Notes: generated from the sequence alone by a model not told the origin. A DNA stretch of 64,000 nucleotides from Flavobacterium sp. MFBS3-15 (GCF_026107645.2 NZ_JAPCHV010000013.1:1-64000); one strand, 5' to 3'; positions 53,446-62,525 are shown, numbered from the stretch's first letter. Made by a program: numbers and translations.

Positions 53446-54717
53446 TTACGCTCCCTTCGGGGGTTGGGGAGCCGTTATCACCTGCATCGTCTCCCGGCTC
53501 ACCTGGCGCACCAGCACCTCTTTGCCTTTGGCTACAGTGTCGGCCGACTTGTCATTGAAATGCCTGATGGTATAAAGCGAAACATTGTCGTTATAGGTCA
53601 CCTTGAACTTTTTGGAAAGCACGCCCTTAAGCTCCTGGAAGTTGCCGAACTTATCATCTACGCATACCGAGAAACTGATGGCCGAGTTCTGGATAAGGTG
53701 CACCTTCATTTTGTACTTGTGGAGCAGCGCGAATATCTCACTGATGTTCTCTTCCATGATGAACGAGAAATCCAGCGATGACAGCGAGATGAGCAGCTGG
53801 TCCTTCTTTACGATGAAGCACGGCGCGTGCGGCTCGAGGTCGGCACCCTTGCTTACCGATGTTCCCGGCAGCAGTGGGTTTACGAATGATTTTACATACA
53901 GCGGGATCTCCTTTTTCTGCAACGGCTGCAAAGTCTTCGGGTGGATAACCGTCGCCCCGTAAAATGCCAGCTCAATCGCCTCGCGGTAAGAGATCTGGTT
54001 GAGCAGCACCGCATTTTCAAAATACCTTGGGTCGGCATTGAGTACGCCCGGCACATCTTTCCAAATGGTAACGCTTTCGGCATTCATGCAGTAGGCAAAT
54101 ATGGCCGCGGTATAATCGGATCCTTCCCGGCCAAGGGTGGTCGTAAAGTTATTCTCGTCCGAACCCAAAAAGCCCTGCGTGATATTGAGGTTCTTTTTCT
54201 TTACATTTTTAGAGATGAGTTCCTGGGTCTGGTCCCAGTCCACTATCGCATCACGGTAGGTGTTGTCGGTCTTGATGAGCTCACGCACGTCGAGCCACTG
54301 GTTCTTCAGTCCTCGGTAATTGAAGTAATGGCTTACTATGGTAGTCGATATGATCTCGCCCTGGCTCACGATCTGGTCGTACACAAAGTTGTAGTTGGGC
54401 GATTTATTGTTCTTCAGGAAGCTTTCGAGGTCGGTAAAAATGGCATTCACGGCTGCAAATACAGCGTGCTTCTCATCCTCAAAAAGATCCATCAGTATCT
54501 GGTTGTGGTACTTTTTCACCTCCTGTAGGGCCGATTGCAGCTCCGGCGATTTGGACACGTAGTCCTTGATCACCACCTCCAGCGCATTGGTCGTTTTGCC
54601 CATGGCCGAAATGACAAGCAGTACGTCATCATACCCTACCTGCTGCAATACTTCATACACATTTTTGATACCGTCGGCATCCTTTACCGATGCGCCACCG
54701 AATTTGAATACTTTCAT
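53446..54717 (-). CDS. Aspartate kinase (monofunctional)
   Basis: This 423-residue kinase phosphorylates aspartate, the first step of lysine, threonine and methionine synthesis. The kinase site MKVFKFGGASVKDADGIKNV is at the N-terminus, TTLGREGSDYTAAIFAYCMN in the middle, and EAIELAFYGATVIHPKTLQP forms part of the active site. One or two ACT-like regulatory segments follow (LISLSSLDFSFIMEENISEI). The C-terminus is short, so allosteric control may differ from typical LysC. Stands alone on the minus strand between repeats. Confidence 0.93.
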   Translation of the reverse strand: MKVFKFGGASVKDADGIKNVYEVLQQVGYDDVLLVISAMGKTTNALEVVIKDYVSKSPELQSALQEVKKYHNQILMDLFEDEKHAVFAAVNAIFTDLESFLKNNKSPNYNFVYDQIVSQGEIISTTIVSHYFNYRGLKNQWLDVRELIKTDNTYRDAIVDWDQTQELISKNVKKKNLNITQGFLGSDENNFTTTLGREGSDYTAAIFAYCMNAESVTIWKDVPGVLNADPRYFENAVLLNQISYREAIELAFYGATVIHPKTLQPLQKKEIPLYVKSFVNPLLPGTSVSKGADLEPHAPCFIVKKDQLLISLSSLDFSFIMEENISEIFALLHKYKMKVHLIQNSAISFSVCVDDKFGNFQELKGVLSKKFKVTYNDNVSLYTIRHFNDKSADTVAKGKEVLVRQVSRETMQVITAPQPPKGA

Positions 54718-54762
54718 AAAACCAAAATAATTATTATCTGTTTTTTTACCGAAAATTATCTA

Positions 54763-54937
54763 TTTTTTTTACCACAAAGGGCACAAGGATTTTTTTACAA
54801 GGGACACAAAGCCGGTGGCCAAATCAGTGGTCAAAGTTCACAAGGCAGGCTGCTTTGTGACCTCCCGCTTACAGCGGAAATATTATTCATGAAGCCTTGT
54901 GCTCTCCGTGAAAACCTTTGTGCACTTTGTGGTAAAA
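54763..54937. repeat. Palindromic intergenic repeat element (ACCACAAAG family), copy 2
   Basis: The element is bounded by TTTTTTTTACCACAAAGG and CACTTTGTGGTAAAA, with internal ACAAGG/CACAAAG on the left and CTTTGTG/CCTTGTG on the right. It has the same ends and similar length as 5346-5497. It lies between the aspartate kinase and GNAT genes and would form a long imperfect hairpin. Confidence 0.75.
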
Positions 54938-54942
54938 TCCTA

Positions 54943-55416
54943 TTATAAATCTAAAGTAAACTTTGTAATCCCTTCTTCATTCATCTGCACTGTCAGCCAG
55001 TCCTGCAATATTGCCGCGCCCGAGCGTTCATAGAATTCAATGGCATGCGTGTTCCAGTTGAGCACCACCCATTCTACCCTGCGCACGCCCTGTGCCTTGG
55101 CAAACTTTATCACTTCCTTATAGAGCGCACTTCCCGCGCCGGTGCCGCGTTTTTCTTCTTTTACGATCAGGTCTTCAAGATGGATGGTTTTCCCCTTCCA
55201 TGTCGAATAGCGGTAGTAAAACAGCGCCATAGCAATCACCTCGCCGCCGGCCTCTGCCACAAATATATGGAAAAGCGGGTTTTGGCCGAAGCCGTCGCGC
55301 AACAGTTCGTCTGCCGTTACCACTACGGCATCGGGTTCTTTTTCAAATTTGGCAAGCTCTTTTATAAGCCCCAGTACAGCAGGCATGTCTTCCTTCTTTC
55401 CTTCGCGGATAATCAT
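54943..55416 (-). CDS. GNAT family N-acetyltransferase
   Basis: This 157-residue protein has the GNAT fold. The acetyl-CoA loop is EEKRGTGAGSALYKEVIKFA (R/QxxGxG/A), preceded by strand IHLEDLIVKEE and followed by a strand ending EWVVLNWNTHAIEFYERSGA. Spermidine/spermine-type GNATs show a similar VLNWN motif, so a diamine or polyamine acceptor is possible but unproven. Transcribed divergently from fbp with a gap of 120 bases. Confidence 0.87.
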   Translation of the reverse strand: MIIREGKKEDMPAVLGLIKELAKFEKEPDAVVVTADELLRDGFGQNPLFHIFVAEAGGEVIAMALFYYRYSTWKGKTIHLEDLIVKEEKRGTGAGSALYKEVIKFAKAQGVRRVEWVVLNWNTHAIEFYERSGAAILQDWLTVQMNEEGITKFTLDL

Positions 55417-55536
55417 TGTAAACTCGTGTAAAACAAGGCCAAAAATACGCTTAAAAAATGTTTAATGATAAGTTTCGGGTTCATATCACAAAAATTTCGA
55501 TATTTGTGCCCTCAACACAACTATAACGTTTTCGGA

Positions 55537-56547
55537 ATGGAAGAAAGAAATAAAACGCTCGGTGAGTTCATCATCGAGAAGCAGGAAGACTTCAAATATT
55601 CATCGGGCGAACTCTCAAGGCTCATCAACTCCATAAGGCTTGCCGCCAAAGTGGTTAACTACAAAGTGAACAAAGCCGGCCTGGTAGACATCATAGGCAA
55701 GTTCGGCGAGCAGAACGTACAGGGAGAGGACCAGCAGAAGCTTGATGTATATGCCAACGAGATCTTCATGCAAACGCTCATCAACCGCGAGATCGTATGC
55801 GGCATCGCTTCTGAAGAGAACGACGATTTCATCACCATACAGGGACAGGACGGCTGCCATAACAACAAATATGTGGTGCTCATAGACCCGCTTGACGGTT
55901 CTTCCAACATTGATGTGAATGTTTCCGTAGGTACTATCTTCTCCATTTACCGCAGGGTAACGCCGGTGGGAACACCCGTGACGCTCGAAGATTTCCTGCA
56001 GCCGGGCGTCAACCAGGTCGCTGCCGGATATGTTATCTACGGCACATCGACCATGATCGTGTATACCACAGGCAATGGCGTGAACGGCTTTACGCTGAAC
56101 CCCGCCATAGGCACGTTCTACCTTTCGCACCCTAACCTTACCTTCCCGAAAGACGGCAATATCTACTCCATTAACGAGGGCAACTACGTGCATTTCCCGC
56201 AGGGCGTTAAGGACTATATCAAATACTGCCAGCTTGAGGAAGGCGACAGGCCCTACACCTCACGCTACATCGGCAGCCTTGTAAGCGACATCCACCGCAA
56301 CATGATCAAGGGCGGCATCTATATTTACCCAACCAGCTCCAAAGCGCCCAATGGTAAGCTGAGGCTGCTGTACGAATGCAACCCTATGGCGTTCCTTGCC
56401 GAACAGGCAGGCGGAAAGGCATCGGACGGTTTCGGGCGCATCATGGAGATACAGCCTACCGAGCTGCACCAGCGCGTGCCGTTCTTCTGCGGAAGCTACA
56501 ACATGGTGGAAAAAGCGGAGGAGTTCATGAGTAAATACCCGAGATAG
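55537..56547 (+). CDS. fbp: Fructose-1,6-bisphosphatase class 1
   Basis: This 336-residue gluconeogenic enzyme removes the 1-phosphate from fructose-1,6-bisphosphate. Metal-site residues are in IASEENDD and [20 protein letters not shown], and substrate contact residues in [20 protein letters not shown]. The ATG at 55537 ([12 protein letters not shown]) is preferred over a longer 5' extension of non-conserved composition. Flanked by a GNAT gene and repeat sequences. Confidence 0.96.
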   Translation: MEERNKTLGEFIIEKQEDFKYSSGELSRLINSIRLAAKVVNYKVNKAGLVDIIGKFGEQNVQGEDQQKLDVYANEIFMQTLINREIVCGIASEENDDFITIQGQDGCHNNKYVVLIDPLDGSSNIDVNVSVGTIFSIYRRVTPVGTPVTLEDFLQPGVNQVAAGYVIYGTSTMIVYTTGNGVNGFTLNPAIGTFYLSHPNLTFPKDGNIYSINEGNYVHFPQGVKDYIKYCQLEEGDRPYTSRYIGSLVSDIHRNMIKGGIYIYPTSSKAPNGKLRLLYECNPMAFLAEQAGGKASDGFGRIMEIQPTELHQRVPFFCGSYNMVEKAEEFMSKYPR

Positions 56548-56586
56548 GTTTCGGGATCAGAGTTCCGTGTTTGGGGCTCGGGGCTG

Positions 56587-56741
56587 AAAGGCCTCACCCC
56601 AGCCCTCTCCAAGGGAGAGGGAGGAGCTTCACTCATACGGCTTCAGTTGCCGGATTTTAGCTACGATATAAAATCAATGAATTTTAAAGTCACCGTTCCT
56701 GCTCCCTTCTCCTTTGGAGAGGGGTTGGGGGTGAGGTCTGA
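56587..56741. repeat. Inverted pair of CCTCACCCC...CCCTCTCC repeats
   Basis: A copy reading CCTCACCCCAGCCCTCTCC (from about 56593) and an inverted copy ending GGGTTGGGGGTGAGG (about 56719-56737) flank a spacer near 56630-56700. A related single copy lies at 60047-60077 and a fragment at 53392-53405. It is a REP/MITE-like Bacteroidetes family and has no coding content. Confidence 0.65.
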
Positions 56742-56743
56742 AT

Positions 56744-56774
56744 AAAAAAGTCCCATGCGCGAACATGGGACTTT
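56744..56774 (-). terminator. Terminator of the TerB-like gene
   Basis: An 11-bp stem (56747-56757 with 56764-56774; core GTCCCATG/CATGGGAC). The A-run at 56744-56749 is the T-run on the minus strand, 20 bases past the stop of the terB-like gene. Confidence 0.75.
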
Positions 56775-56795
56775 CGTATTTGTAAAAGTATCGTA

Positions 56796-57227
56796 TTACT
56801 TGTTCATGTGCTGCATCTCGTACACGAAAGTATCGCCGTCAACATTCATTACAAGCAGTGACAGCGCCTTGTCAACGATATAGTTTACGTTGCCCGGCGT
56901 AAAGCCAAGGGCAAGGGCAAAGCGTGTAAGGATCTCTTTTTGTTTTGGCCCAAGTACGTGGTCGGCATATACCATCCTCGAAAGGTCGTACAGGCGCTCC
57001 AGCCTCTGCACGTGAAGGTGTGGCGGGTTGATGGGGTACCTCATCGGGTTTTCCAGTATTTCCGCATATTCATCAGGCGTAATTTCCAGCTGTTTGGCAA
57101 GCTTGTCAAGGAACAGCCTTTCTTCAGTGCTAAGGTGCCCGTTCTCCATGGCAACCCTTACGATAGCAGAAAAGTGCCCTTTGTTCCTGTCTTTAAAGCC
57201 GCTATCAAATAGATCTGAAATTGACAT
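56796..57227 (-). CDS. TerB-family (tellurite-resistance-like) protein
   Basis: This 143-residue all-helical cytosolic protein has the TerB/DjlA-type pattern of acidic helix pairs (AMENGHLSTEERLFLDKLAK and YADHVLGPKQKEILTRFALA). The conserved Asp/Glu residues are thought to bind calcium or other metals. No tellurite operon genes are next to it, so the name only reflects the fold. Expressed convergently with fbp, with the terminator between. Confidence 0.8.
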   Translation of the reverse strand: MSISDLFDSGFKDRNKGHFSAIVRVAMENGHLSTEERLFLDKLAKQLEITPDEYAEILENPMRYPINPPHLHVQRLERLYDLSRMVYADHVLGPKQKEILTRFALALGFTPGNVNYIVDKALSLLVMNVDGDTFVYEMQHMNK

Positions 57228-57384
57228 ATAGTATCTGTTAAAATTTTGTGCAAATATACTTCTATATTTCAGCCTGATATAATTTTTTATAAGATTTTTG
57301 ACGCATCCCGCGTTATAGAAAGATTACCCTAAAGATAGTTCATAAAAATGACGTAAGTTTACATTTTAAACGAAAATTATAACC

Positions 57385-57978
57385 ATGTCTGATTTTTGGC
57401 TGTACTTCAACATAGGCCTGAAACACGTGCTCGACATCAACGCCTACGACCATGTGCTGTTCCTCATGGCGCTTTCCCTTCCCTATACGTTCAGGGACTG
57501 GAAAAAGGTGCTTGTGCTGGTTACCCTCTTTACCATCGGGCACACGCTGTCACTCATACTCTCGGTATTCGGTGTAGTAAAAGTGGATAGCGTGGTGATC
57601 GAATTCCTGATTCCCATAACGATACTCATAACCGCGCTGTACAACATTTTTAAATGGGCACGCAAGTCGGGCGGAAAAAATGACAGCCTTACCTTCATTT
57701 CGGTGACAACGCTGTTTTTCGGCATCATCCACGGGCTTGGCTTTTCCAACTACTTCAAGGTGGTATTGCCGCCCACAGCAGATGATAAGCTGCTGCCGGT
57801 GCTGGAATTTGCATTGGGCATTGAGGCCGCGCAGCTCATCGTGGTCATTGCCATGCTGGTGCTGGCATTTGTAGTGCAGGAATTCCTGAGGTTTGCCAAA
57901 CGCGACTGGATCCTCATCATTTCAGCCTTTGTGGCCGGGGTGGTGGTGCCGATGATTGCAGGCAGCGAAATATGGTAG
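57385..57978 (+). CDS. HupE/UreJ family membrane protein
   Basis: This 197-residue protein has about six spans. Motifs include GLKHVLDINAYDHVLFLMAL, FTIGHTLSLILSVFGVVKVD and FFGIIHGLGFSNYFKVVLPP. These histidine-containing TM segments mark the HupE/UreJ family (nickel/metal or hydrogenase/urease accessory). No hydrogenase or urease genes are nearby, so its ion and role are unknown. A TACATTTT-type weak promoter lies in the 150-base gap upstream. Confidence 0.85.
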   Translation: MSDFWLYFNIGLKHVLDINAYDHVLFLMALSLPYTFRDWKKVLVLVTLFTIGHTLSLILSVFGVVKVDSVVIEFLIPITILITALYNIFKWARKSGGKNDSLTFISVTTLFFGIIHGLGFSNYFKVVLPPTADDKLLPVLEFALGIEAAQLIVVIAMLVLAFVVQEFLRFAKRDWILIISAFVAGVVVPMIAGSEIW

Positions 57979-58028
57979 AAATTTAATGTTAGACATGACA
58001 CGCTTTTTGTTTTAGGCGGAAGTTACAG

Positions 58029-58466
58029 ATGAAAGAAAAGAAACAAAACAAATACGACAGGGCCTATTTGCGGATAGCCCGCGAGTGGGGGCAGCTCTCT
58101 TACTGCCAGCGAAGGAAAGTTGGCGCAATTATTGTAAAAGACAGGATGATCATCTCCGACGGCTATAACGGGACACCATCGGGGTTTGAGAATTGCTGCG
58201 AAGACGATGCGGGACTTACCAAATGGTACGTGCTGCACGCCGAAGCCAATGCGATACTGAAAGTGGCCCGTTCAACACAATCCTGCGAAGGCGCAACACT
58301 CTACATCACTATGTCGCCCTGCAAAGACTGCAGCAAGCTGATACACCAGTCGGGCATAAAGCGCGTGGTGTACCAGGAGGCCTACAAGGACAATTCGGGC
58401 ATCGAATTCCTTGAAAAGGCGGGCGTAGAGGTGGCACACCTTGCAGACCTTGAGCACATACCATGA
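58029..58466 (+). CDS. Cytidine/deoxycytidylate deaminase family protein (dCMP deaminase-like)
   Basis: This 145-residue zinc enzyme has the catalytic HAEANAILKVARS motif (His zinc ligand and Glu proton shuttle) and the two-cysteine zinc motif MSPCKDCSKLI. It deaminates a (deoxy)cytidylate to the uridine form, as in ComEB-like dCMP deaminases supplying dUMP. Its last codons overlap the start of the S41 protease by 4 bases. Confidence 0.92.
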   Translation: MKEKKQNKYDRAYLRIAREWGQLSYCQRRKVGAIIVKDRMIISDGYNGTPSGFENCCEDDAGLTKWYVLHAEANAILKVARSTQSCEGATLYITMSPCKDCSKLIHQSGIKRVVYQEAYKDNSGIEFLEKAGVEVAHLADLEHIP

Positions 58467-60037
58467 ACGTAAAGAAAATATACCTCCCCATACTCCTGTC
58501 GCTCACGCTGGCCATTGGGCTGCTGCTGGGCAGTTTCCTTAATTTCCCGGCCGAAAAGCGCGGGATGATCTCCGGTTCCAACAAAAGCAAGCTCAACAAG
58601 CTCATCGACTTCATCGAGGGTGAATATGTTGATCCGGTAGATACCGATTCGATTGTCGACCTGACGGTAAACAGCATACTCGAAAAGCTCGACCCGCATT
58701 CGGTGTACATCGCCAAAAACGAAATGGAGCAGGTGGCCGAAAGCATGAAGGGCGACTTTGTGGGCATAGGCGTGAATTTTTACATGTATAAAGATTCGGT
58801 AGCCGTAATAAAGCCCATACCGGGCGGCCCGTCAGAAAAGGCAGGCATCCTGGCGGGCGACCGTATCCTTTTTGCCGGCAAAGACAAGCTGTTTGGGCGC
58901 AAGCTGCAAAATGACACGCTATTCTCCAAGCTGAAAGGAAAGGAAGGCTCGACAGTAGACCTCACCATTTTCAGGAAGAGTGAGAATAAGAAGTTCAACG
59001 TGAGCGTGACCCGCGATGTAGTACCCATAAAAAGTGTGGATGCCGCCGTGATGGTAAGCCCGACTGCGGGATATATCAAGATCAACCGCTTCGCGGAGAC
59101 AACCTATGACGAATTTAAGGCAGGCCTGGCCACCCTGAAAAAACAGGGCGCCAAATCGCTGATCATCGACCTGCGCGACAACGGCGGCGGCTACCTTGAG
59201 AAAGCCGTGGAAATTGCCGACGACCTCCTGCCGGACGGGCGTGTCATCGTAAAGACCCGGAACAAAAAGAACCGCGAAGACATCACTAAAGCAACATCGG
59301 GCGGATTGTTTGAGAACGGCCCGCTCTACATACTCATCAACGAGAACAGCGCTTCCGCCAGCGAAATTTTGGCAGGCGCCATACAGGATAACGACCGTGG
59401 CACCATTGTGGGCAGGCGTTCTTTTGGGAAAGGCCTCGTGCAGCGCGAAATGCCTTTAGGCGATGGCAGTGCCGTACGCCTTACAGTGGCGCGATACTAT
59501 ACCCCGTCGGGCCGCTCCATACAGCGCAGCTATGCCGAAGGCGGTGAGAAGTACTTCAGCGATTTTGAAAAACGCTTTGAAAGCGGCGAGCTCTACAGCG
59601 CCGACAGCATCAAGGTGGCCGACACGCTAAAGTTCAAAACCCTTAAGGGGCGCATTGTATATGGCGGTGGCGGCATCATCCCCGACCTTTTCGTGGCACA
59701 GGAGGGCAGGCATGGCGACGAGCAGCTGGCCCTGCTGATGCAGAGCGGCATTGTGGGCTACTTTGTCTTTGAGCAACTGGATAAGGAAAGGACACAGTAT
59801 AAAGGCCTTACTACTAATGAAATTACCGCGAAAGTTAATGCTACAGATAAATATTTCAACGCTTATGATGCTTATCTGAGGAAAAATGGGCTGGTCTTTA
59901 ATTTGTCAAAGCAAAAGGACAGGGTAAAACGTTACCTCGCCGCAGAGTTTGCACGGCAGCTGTCGGGCGATAAGGATTACTATTCGCTACTGCTGAAAGA
60001 AGATAACATGGTGAAGGCCGTACTGGAGAAGAAGTAA
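58463..60037 (+). CDS. S41 family C-terminal processing peptidase (CTP)
   Basis: This 524-residue protein has an N-terminal signal anchor (PILLSLTLAIGLLLGSFL), a helical region, and a PDZ domain (IGVNFYMYKDSVAVIKPIPG, SEKAGILAGDRILFAG). The tail-specific protease domain holds the catalytic serine in INENSASASEILAGAIQDND and the lysine in SFGKGLVQREMP. Such periplasmic CTPs trim the C-termini of envelope proteins. A C-terminal domain of about 110 residues follows. Translation is coupled to the dCMP deaminase gene (4-base overlap). Confidence 0.94.
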   Translation: MNVKKIYLPILLSLTLAIGLLLGSFLNFPAEKRGMISGSNKSKLNKLIDFIEGEYVDPVDTDSIVDLTVNSILEKLDPHSVYIAKNEMEQVAESMKGDFVGIGVNFYMYKDSVAVIKPIPGGPSEKAGILAGDRILFAGKDKLFGRKLQNDTLFSKLKGKEGSTVDLTIFRKSENKKFNVSVTRDVVPIKSVDAAVMVSPTAGYIKINRFAETTYDEFKAGLATLKKQGAKSLIIDLRDNGGGYLEKAVEIADDLLPDGRVIVKTRNKKNREDITKATSGGLFENGPLYILINENSASASEILAGAIQDNDRGTIVGRRSFGKGLVQREMPLGDGSAVRLTVARYYTPSGRSIQRSYAEGGEKYFSDFEKRFESGELYSADSIKVADTLKFKTLKGRIVYGGGGIIPDLFVAQEGRHGDEQLALLMQSGIVGYFVFEQLDKERTQYKGLTTNEITAKVNATDKYFNAYDAYLRKNGLVFNLSKQKDRVKRYLAAEFARQLSGDKDYYSLLLKEDNMVKAVLEKK

Positions 60038-60046
60038 TTTTAAAGT

Positions 60047-60077
60047 CCTCACCCCCGGCCCTCTCCAAAGGAGAGGG
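60047..60077. repeat. Single CCTCACCCCCGGCCCTCTCC repeat copy
   Basis: The stretch in the gap after the protease gene matches the repeat pair at 56587-56741, including the AAGGAGAGGG tail. Confidence 0.6.
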
Positions 60078-60110
60078 GGCAGCTATACTCTTGCGGGGTA
60101 AACAAAAAAT

Positions 60111-60140
60111 CCAAAGCCTCTTAAAAGCTTTGGCTTTTTT
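60111..60140 (+). terminator. Terminator after the S41 protease gene
   Basis: CCAAAGC (60111-60117) pairs with GCTTTGG (60127-60133); a T run follows at 60135-60140. It could also serve the convergent gene on the other strand. Confidence 0.7.
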
Positions 60141-60149
60141 GTTTAGATA

Positions 60150-60740
60150 CTATTCTTCAGCGGCTTGCATCTTATCGTATTCTTCCTGTGCCTTTTGCTG
60201 CAAAGCTTCATTTTCGGGATCGGCATCAACCTGTTCAACAGCCCTGACGTATTCAGGATAGTCCCTGTATTTCACTTTGATTATAGTTATCGAAGAAACC
60301 ATAAAGCATAAAACACCAAGGCCACCAAAAACTGCAGCCCTGGCAAGCACCCTTTTTGCAAAAGGCGAATTTGAAGATGACGCTCTCACCCAGGCTATGA
60401 TGCAGACAATAATGACAGGAGCACATCCGATAAGAATCATAAATGACCCGCCCGGCCACATCATCACCCTGAACAATATGCCTATTATAACGGTAGATAG
60501 TGACATACCAACTCCTACTCCCCCAACTATTTTCAGTGCGGAAATGCCTGTATAAGCTGTACCTTTAAAAAGGTCTCTCCCCCGGATTCCATTGAACAGC
60601 GCAAAACCAAAGAAGAAATACAGCAGCGATAAAAGGGTCAATGCCAGCACTGTTAGCATACTGCCGCCCGGGACAGGTAAAAGGTAAAGGATTATGCCAA
60701 TGGCACTGAGGATGCATAACGTCAATTCTGTTTTTTTCAT
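60150..60740 (-). CDS. Membrane protein of unknown function with a GldL-like motif
   Basis: This 196-residue protein has about five spans (LSAIGIILYLLPVPGG, LTVLALTLLSLLYFFFGFAL, VVGGVGVGMSLSTVIIGILF, FMILIGCAPVIIVCIIAWVR and ARAAVFGGLGVLCFMVSSIT). The middle IIGILFRVMMWPGGSFMILIG resembles the conserved WPG motif of the gliding/T9SS motor subunit GldL. A cytosolic C-terminal helix with many Glu/Asp closes the protein. The GldL likeness may reflect only shared membrane geometry. Encoded 5 bases downstream of a DUF1905 gene on the same strand. Confidence 0.72.
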   Translation of the reverse strand: MKKTELTLCILSAIGIILYLLPVPGGSMLTVLALTLLSLLYFFFGFALFNGIRGRDLFKGTAYTGISALKIVGGVGVGMSLSTVIIGILFRVMMWPGGSFMILIGCAPVIIVCIIAWVRASSSNSPFAKRVLARAAVFGGLGVLCFMVSSITIIKVKYRDYPEYVRAVEQVDADPENEALQQKAQEEYDKMQAAEE

Positions 60741-60745
60741 AGTTT

Positions 60746-61216
60746 TTAGGGTATCCGTGTATCTGTAATTTTCTCTTTCAACTGCCCGATTACCTTCTCC
60801 ACATTCTTCCTTACCGTCTCCTCCGTCTTCAGGTAGGCGAGGTATTTAAGGATGTCTTTGCGGCGTGAAGGCGTAAGGGCTTCAAAGGCAGCTTCCAGTT
60901 TGTGCTTTTTCAATGCTGCCAAAAGCACATCATTCATTTCATAATCATTTTCAACCGGCGTAAAATCCTGCTCAATAGTAAATTTTGCGGTATCGCCTAA
61001 GTCTGCCCCCGCTCCTTTGAGCATCGGGATGTTGACGAACAGGCGGTAGGGAGCGCCCTTTACCGGGACAAGCGTCTGCCGGAAGGTGTGACCGTTGATG
61101 GTGCCTGAAATGCGGATGTAGCCTTTTACCGGCTGCAGGGCATCGGTAATTTCCTTCGGGACATCTACAGCGGCGTTGATGCCGGTTTTGTATATTTTGG
61201 CAGAGAAGTGGTGCAT
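60746..61216 (-). CDS. DUF1905/OmdA (YdeI-like) family protein
   Basis: This 156-residue protein has an N-terminal DUF1905 beta domain (ITDALQPVKGYIRISGTING, RQTLVPVKGAPYRLFVNIPM). A C-terminal helical OmdA segment follows (ALKKHKLEAAFEALTPSRRK, DILKYLAYLKTEETVRKNVE). Members are called bacteriocin-protection proteins after YdeI/OmpD-associated ones; actual activity is unknown. First of a two-gene minus-strand unit with the GldL-like membrane protein. Confidence 0.82.
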   Translation of the reverse strand: MHHFSAKIYKTGINAAVDVPKEITDALQPVKGYIRISGTINGHTFRQTLVPVKGAPYRLFVNIPMLKGAGADLGDTAKFTIEQDFTPVENDYEMNDVLLAALKKHKLEAAFEALTPSRRKDILKYLAYLKTEETVRKNVEKVIGQLKEKITDTRIP

Positions 61217-61298
61217 AAGCTAATGTAGGAAATATTTTAACCTAATTCCTGTAAGACATTCTTAAATTTATATATTAGTAGCCCATTAACCAACCCAC

Positions 61299-62474
61299 AT
61301 GAGCTACGACCTTTCCATTTCGATAAAGCCTGCAGATCACTCTCAGCTGAAAAACTTCATACAGGAACTTCCCGATATGCAACCTGACCTCAGGATGGTA
61401 AAGGGCACTACGCACTATATGGAGATCGACCTTGAATTCGTAAATGAAAATGAAGAATACGAACGCGGTGAAACGAAAGGCCAGGTAAACCATATCAGTT
61501 TCCATATCCCGTATGACTATCTCAAAAAAGGTGATCCGGATGTGTATTACAACTATGTACAGCAAATTGCCGACCATACCGGAAGCAGGGCCAAAGACAT
61601 GCAATCGGGTCTTTTCATAGACGACCCGGCATTTGAGAGCTTCAGGGTACGAGGACTCACCAGCAATATGGAGGCTTTGTATAATTCTATACAGCAAAAA
61701 GGCAATATCCTTTATTTTAGCCGCACCACAACAGATTATTATCCTTTGGCCATCGACCTGAATGACCTCACCCTGCACCAGGCCGAACAAAAAACAAAAG
61801 TGAGCCCTGAATACCCGCCCTTCATCAAGATAAGCCATAAGGTATCCGGCAGTGGCAAATGGATGGCCGTGGCCCATTGGACAGATAAAAAACAGCTGAA
61901 GATATTCAGCGCAAAAGAAGTGGACACTGCCAATCAGGCCGTGATTGATGCATTATGGAAAAAAGACCCGGAAACCGTTATCAGCGGTGCGGGGCAGGTT
62001 GTAATGATGGCCTTCAGTGACGATGACAAGCTGCTTTTCAGCAATGCCTACAAGAATAAAACCCTTAAGCTGTGGGACAGGGCGACAGGCAACCTTATTA
62101 AGAACTTCTCTGTTTATGCCGGGCATATTGGAGCATTTAAGCAAATAAATGAAAAACTGCTGTGTGTTACTTCCAATGCAGGCATCAGCTTCTTTGATAT
62201 TGCTTCGGGCAACCTGATAATCCATGTTGTACCGCTAAAAAACAATTGGATAACATTCACTCCCAATGGCGATTACGAGTTTAAATCGAAAATATCTGAT
62301 GCGATAGAGCTGGACTGGATAGACAACGGCAAGAACGAAAGCCTTTGCTTCATACCCGGACTGGGCTTTGCGTACTATGAACGAAATGCGGCCTACAAAC
62401 TGAATAAGGTAAAAGCAGCACGAGGAGCTGAAAAGGAAAATTTGTTAGACATAGCCCTAAAAGGTTTTTTATAG
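61299..62474 (+). CDS. Protein of unknown function with N-terminal alpha/beta domain and WD40-like repeats
   Basis: This 391-residue cytosolic protein has an N-terminal domain of about 130 residues (MSYDLSISIKPADHSQLKNF, VNHISFHIPYDYLKKGDPDV) that I cannot name. The C-terminal part resembles beta-propeller blades: MMAFSDDDKLLFSNAYKNKT followed by LKLWDRATGNLIKNFSVYAG and ISFFDIASGNLI. The LWDRATGNL stretch is a classic WD40 strand. Only three or four blades are evident, so the propeller may be incomplete or merged with a partner. No signal peptide. Surrounded by monocistronic genes. Function cannot be given. Confidence 0.65.
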   Translation: MSYDLSISIKPADHSQLKNFIQELPDMQPDLRMVKGTTHYMEIDLEFVNENEEYERGETKGQVNHISFHIPYDYLKKGDPDVYYNYVQQIADHTGSRAKDMQSGLFIDDPAFESFRVRGLTSNMEALYNSIQQKGNILYFSRTTTDYYPLAIDLNDLTLHQAEQKTKVSPEYPPFIKISHKVSGSGKWMAVAHWTDKKQLKIFSAKEVDTANQAVIDALWKKDPETVISGAGQVVMMAFSDDDKLLFSNAYKNKTLKLWDRATGNLIKNFSVYAGHIGAFKQINEKLLCVTSNAGISFFDIASGNLIIHVVPLKNNWITFTPNGDYEFKSKISDAIELDWIDNGKNESLCFIPGLGFAYYERNAAYKLNKVKAARGAEKENLLDIALKGFL

Positions 62475-62494
62475 TTAGTATATATCCTCTGAAA

Positions 62495-62525
62495 GATCGC
62501 TTCGTCGTTCCTCCTCGCGATGACG
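62495..62525. repeat. Dispersed repeat (GATCGCTTCGTCGT type), copy 2
   Basis: It matches the 53331-53360 copy at most positions. An additional inverted GATCGCTT / AAGCGATC pair (62495 and 62533 onwards) makes a hairpin. Confidence 0.6.

Noticed and set aside
54535..54948. A 137-residue plus-strand open frame ending in LCALCGKILL
   Set aside because: This ending is a translation of the ACCACAAAG repeat element and the rest is antisense to aspartate kinase.
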